Positions 61,485 through 64,000 of a DNA stretch of 64,000 bases are shown here, piece after piece (position 1 is the stretch's first letter; every line of letters begins with the position of its first letter). This DNA comes from Bacteroidota bacterium. GTDB taxonomy: Bacteria > Bacteroidota > Ignavibacteria > Ignavibacteriales > Ignavibacteriaceae. The stretch is taken from contig JAKAJV010000135.1 of NCBI GenBank assembly GCA_021813585.1, positions 1 through 64,000 of the forward strand. Direction: 5' to 3'. Below the pieces are notes generated by a model. That model saw only the letters and a list, made by a program, of their open reading frames with translations, did not search any database and was not told the DNA's origin. The translations under genes and the position numbers were made by a program.

Positions 61485-64000
61485 TCATTTTAAAATAACA
61501 AGCTTTTTAGACGCATTATATTCCATCGTCTCGCCGCCCTTTTGATAGCTTACATGCAAAGTATATATGTAGACCCCGCTAGGCAAATCCTTTCCGTCGA
61601 ATTTTATTTTATAGTCACCCGCGCTCTCACGCTGCTCTACAAGAGTCTTAACTTCTCTTCCCAATACATCATATACTTGTAATTTCACGCTGCCGTTAAA
61701 GGGCAGCTGATACTCAATCGTTGTGGAAGGATTAAACGGATTCGGATAATTCTGTTTAAGATTAAAATCGGATGGGACTTCATTCATGCCGGAATCAATG
61801 CTCAGCAAAATATCGTCCGCAGAGATATTATAGCTGCTGTCTGCACTGGTATTAATCTGGATGTACAAAAGCTTTAACGAAGGATCAAAATAATAGCCGG
61901 AAGCTGAGACTCTTAATTCGCCGTAGCTTTGTTTCTCTTGAATCGGGTTTCCGTTTATTAACACCTGAGCAGGCTTAACCAACACTTCGTGAATTATAGG
62001 AACGTAAATCCTTTGTACAGGCTTACCGTTATAGTTTCCGGCGGACTGGCTAATCGAAACATTGAAATCCAGTTTACTGCCGGTAGTTGAGGTACCTGCC
62101 GTAAAACTTGTAAGCGCATAGCTTCCGGTTTGATACTGCAGCGTCTTCCCGTCGTCTTCATATAGAGTGAAGACAGCCTGTTTATCTATTGAAGGAAAGA
62201 TATCGAGATACAATGTATCAAGCGGATATTCATCGCTGTATTCCATCAAGGGCTGCATAGGTATAATGCTTCCTTCCTTTACAAACAGCGGCAGTTTATC
62301 AAGCGGAGTAGAAACTGAAATATTCTGCCCGCCTTCATAAACCCGGTCTGTCCAGTAATCAATCCAGTTGTCTTTGGGAAGATAAACCGTTTTTGTTGTT
62401 TGCCCTGCCTGAACTACCGGCGAGACTAGAAAACAATCACCCCACATATAAGAAGAACTGAGGCCGGTTAAGTTATTGTCGCCGGGGTAACCAAAGAAAA
62501 GAGGACGGGCAAGCGGCAAGCTGGTTTTGTAATTTTGATAGGCCATGGTATAAATGTACGGCAGAAGCTTATACCTTAATTGGATATACTTTTTTGAAAT
62601 AGCTTCTGCTTCAGAACCGTAGCCCCACGGCTCAGTAGGCTGGCCTACGCCGTGCGCTCTGGTAATCGGGCAGAAGGTACCGTACTCCATCCAGCGTGTA
62701 TAAAGTTCCGGTGTAGTGCCGCTGCCGCAGCAGAAGCCGCCTATGTCGGAATTATGATACGCTAATCCGGACATGCCCATGTTTAACAGCATCGGTAATT
62801 GAACAGCCAGGCCGCCGAAAGCTTTTCCAACATCGCCCGACCATGGAATTACTCCGTATCTCTGTATCCCTGCATAACCGGAGCGGGTCAAATTAAATAT
62901 TCTGCTGTCCGGCCTGGATTTGTTGAAGCCGTTAAAGATCGTCTTAGCCCAGAGCAGATCGAAAATATTATGCACTTTGTCCCTGCTTCCCGAATAAAAT
63001 TGCATTGATGCATCGTCTCTTTCAGGCTCGCCAAGGTCGGTCCATAAGCCTGCCATTGATGAGCCCATAAAGACCGGGTACTTACTCCACCACCAATCCT
63101 GGACTGCTGGATTTGTTAAATCTAGCAGAGCGGAATTACAGCCGCACGACCACCAGTTGCTGAAAACGTAAGTCTTTCCGTCCTGTCCTTTGGCAAAGTA
63201 CCCGTTCGCATCCGCATATGAATAATTTATTGACGGCTGAACTACGTACGGCTCTGAGATGGCGATTGTTTTTATTCCTTCTCTTAAGAAATCGTTCATC
63301 ATTTGAAAAGGATTAGGCCAGCCGACCTGATCCCATGAAACATCGCCCATATAATTAAACCAGTAAAGGTCGAGTATAATTGCATCGCAGGGAATTTCTT
63401 CCTGCTTCATTGTTTGAATCATTTCCTTGGCTTCGCTCTCATTCCGGTAGCCGTATTTTGACTGGATAAATCCGAATGCCCATCTTGGCGGGAGCGGCTG
63501 CCTGCCGGTAAGCCAAGTGTATTTTTCAAGCTGTGCTTGTACGGTTGGTGCGGCAATTAAATAATAAGTCATTTCTCCCCCGGCTGCGGTGTAAGTAAAC
63601 CTGGAAGGATCGGATTTGCCGATATCAAAATTACCCGGGTAAGTATCATCAAAGAAGAGGGCATAACCCTGCAATGTGGCTACAAACGGGATGTTGATAT
63701 TCATAGTGGGCAAAGGGTAAGTATACCCGCCGATAGCGGTATTAAAGCTATAGAATGATTGGCCCGCTTTATCCAGGTTAGTTCCTCTTTCACCTGTTCC
63801 GTAAAAATGATCGCCCGCATTAAAAACGAAATTAACCGAGCGGCCAGCTTGGCTAAACGATATCCCGCCGCCCTCAGGCTCGCTTAATAATAATCTGCCG
63901 GCCGAATCAAAGTAGGAAATTCTTAACGGATTCTTGCGGCAAAGAACTTTTAATGCAGACGTTGAAATGATGAGAGAGGAATCGTTCTCGGTAAAATTAA
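61485..64000 (-). CDS. GH31 glycosidase with type IX sorting domain, 5' end cut by window edge
   Basis: The frame is open from base 61485 to the window edge; the N-terminus lies beyond. The visible 838 residues include the N-domain motif FYGTGERGTNLDKAG, then the GH31 barrel with DAIILDLYWF, the nucleophile Asp in LWTDLGEPE and the acid/base Asp in IPWSGDVG. C-terminal beta domains follow, and a T9SS sorting domain (LKQNYPNPFNPSTTI, GREVKTLV, final KKLVILK) at the end. It is an exported alpha-glucosidase/alpha-xylosidase-type enzyme. An internal TTG at 63713 should not be taken as the start. Confidence 0.9.
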   Translation of the reverse strand, partial: NFTENDSSLIISTSALKVLCRKNPLRISYFDSAGRLLLSEPEGGGISFSQAGRSVNFVFNAGDHFYGTGERGTNLDKAGQSFYSFNTAIGGYTYPLPTMNINIPFVATLQGYALFFDDTYPGNFDIGKSDPSRFTYTAAGGEMTYYLIAAPTVQAQLEKYTWLTGRQPLPPRWAFGFIQSKYGYRNESEAKEMIQTMKQEEIPCDAIILDLYWFNYMGDVSWDQVGWPNPFQMMNDFLREGIKTIAISEPYVVQPSINYSYADANGYFAKGQDGKTYVFSNWWSCGCNSALLDLTNPAVQDWWWSKYPVFMGSSMAGLWTDLGEPERDDASMQFYSGSRDKVHNIFDLLWAKTIFNGFNKSRPDSRIFNLTRSGYAGIQRYGVIPWSGDVGKAFGGLAVQLPMLLNMGMSGLAYHNSDIGGFCCGSGTTPELYTRWMEYGTFCPITRAHGVGQPTEPWGYGSEAEAISKKYIQLRYKLLPYIYTMAYQNYKTSLPLARPLFFGYPGDNNLTGLSSSYMWGDCFLVSPVVQAGQTTKTVYLPKDNWIDYWTDRVYEGGQNISVSTPLDKLPLFVKEGSIIPMQPLMEYSDEYPLDTLYLDIFPSIDKQAVFTLYEDDGKTLQYQTGSYALTSFTAGTSTTGSKLDFNVSISQSAGNYNGKPVQRIYVPIIHEVLVKPAQVLINGNPIQEKQSYGELRVSASGYYFDPSLKLLYIQINTSADSSYNISADDILLSIDSGMNEVPSDFNLKQNYPNPFNPSTTIEYQLPFNGSVKLQVYDVLGREVKTLVEQRESAGDYKIKFDGKDLPSGVYIYTLHVSYQKGGETMEYNASKKLVILK

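Overview
The window reads as chromosomal DNA of an AT-rich, Gram-negative, gliding/T9SS-type bacterium, most likely an Ignavibacteria-like member of the Bacteroidota/Chlorobi group. The grounds are C-terminal type IX secretion sorting domains with the NPFNPST motif on two secreted proteins (8190-9518, 61485-64000), a PorV/PorQ-type outer-membrane protein (46192-47229), a BatA-type protein, and SUF-only Fe-S assembly in the visible region. This is inference from protein families; no rRNA, tRNA or CRISPR array was seen.

Layout. 1-2.5 kb: the 5' part of rmuC, then a tripartite HipB-HipS-HipT toxin-antitoxin operon preceded by three TGC-N8-GCA dyads. 2.5-9.5 kb: hutH-hflX, a BatA-like protein and a T9SS-exported beta-propeller. 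9.6-13.4 kb: an orphan protein, an MNT/HEPN pair and aconitase. 13.6-17.4 kb: an NtrC-type regulator followed by three pseudopilin-like membrane-anchored proteins. 17.5-20.4 kb: a GroES-like protein, a methyltransferase and a glycosyltransferase. 20.4-34.5 kb: a lipoprotein, then a long minus-strand surface-polysaccharide locus (sugar ketoisomerase, aminotransferase, glycosyltransferases, methyltransferases, flippase, YfhO protein). 34.8-43.6 kb: a serine hydrolase and a complete suf operon (sufB-C-D-S-U-T, bacilliredoxin, Rrf2 regulator). 44-47.2 kb: SMP-30-like protein, gpmA, PorV-like protein. 47.3-54.7 kb: two paralogous signalling modules, each a small multi-spanning membrane protein whose gene overlaps a histidine kinase gene, followed by a response regulator; they flank 1.7 kb of non-coding DNA packed with inverted-repeat elements. 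54.8-64 kb: small membrane proteins, a TlpA-type thioredoxin, a 35-residue single-span protein with its own terminator, a DUF2064/GT2/GH13/pgl group and a T9SS-exported GH31 glycosidase cut by the right edge.

The most striking unexplained content is the non-coding DNA. There are two 149-bp copies of an element with 16-bp terminal inverted repeats and internal hairpins; two elements of another family with about 25-bp ends (ACTTAGTACAC...TTCATAAATAC), one a 294-bp near-symmetrical palindrome; a 280-bp element with 20-bp ends; a 141-bp GC-rich inverted repeat; six hexamer arrays of the CTTGAA type; two heptamer arrays facing their own complements; GTA-loop hairpins; and palindromes inserted in frame inside hflX and a glycosyltransferase gene. 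The best candidates for an undescribed protein system are the paired membrane-protein/kinase/regulator modules (one led by a secreted protein) and the pseudopilin-like operon lacking canonical prepilin motifs.
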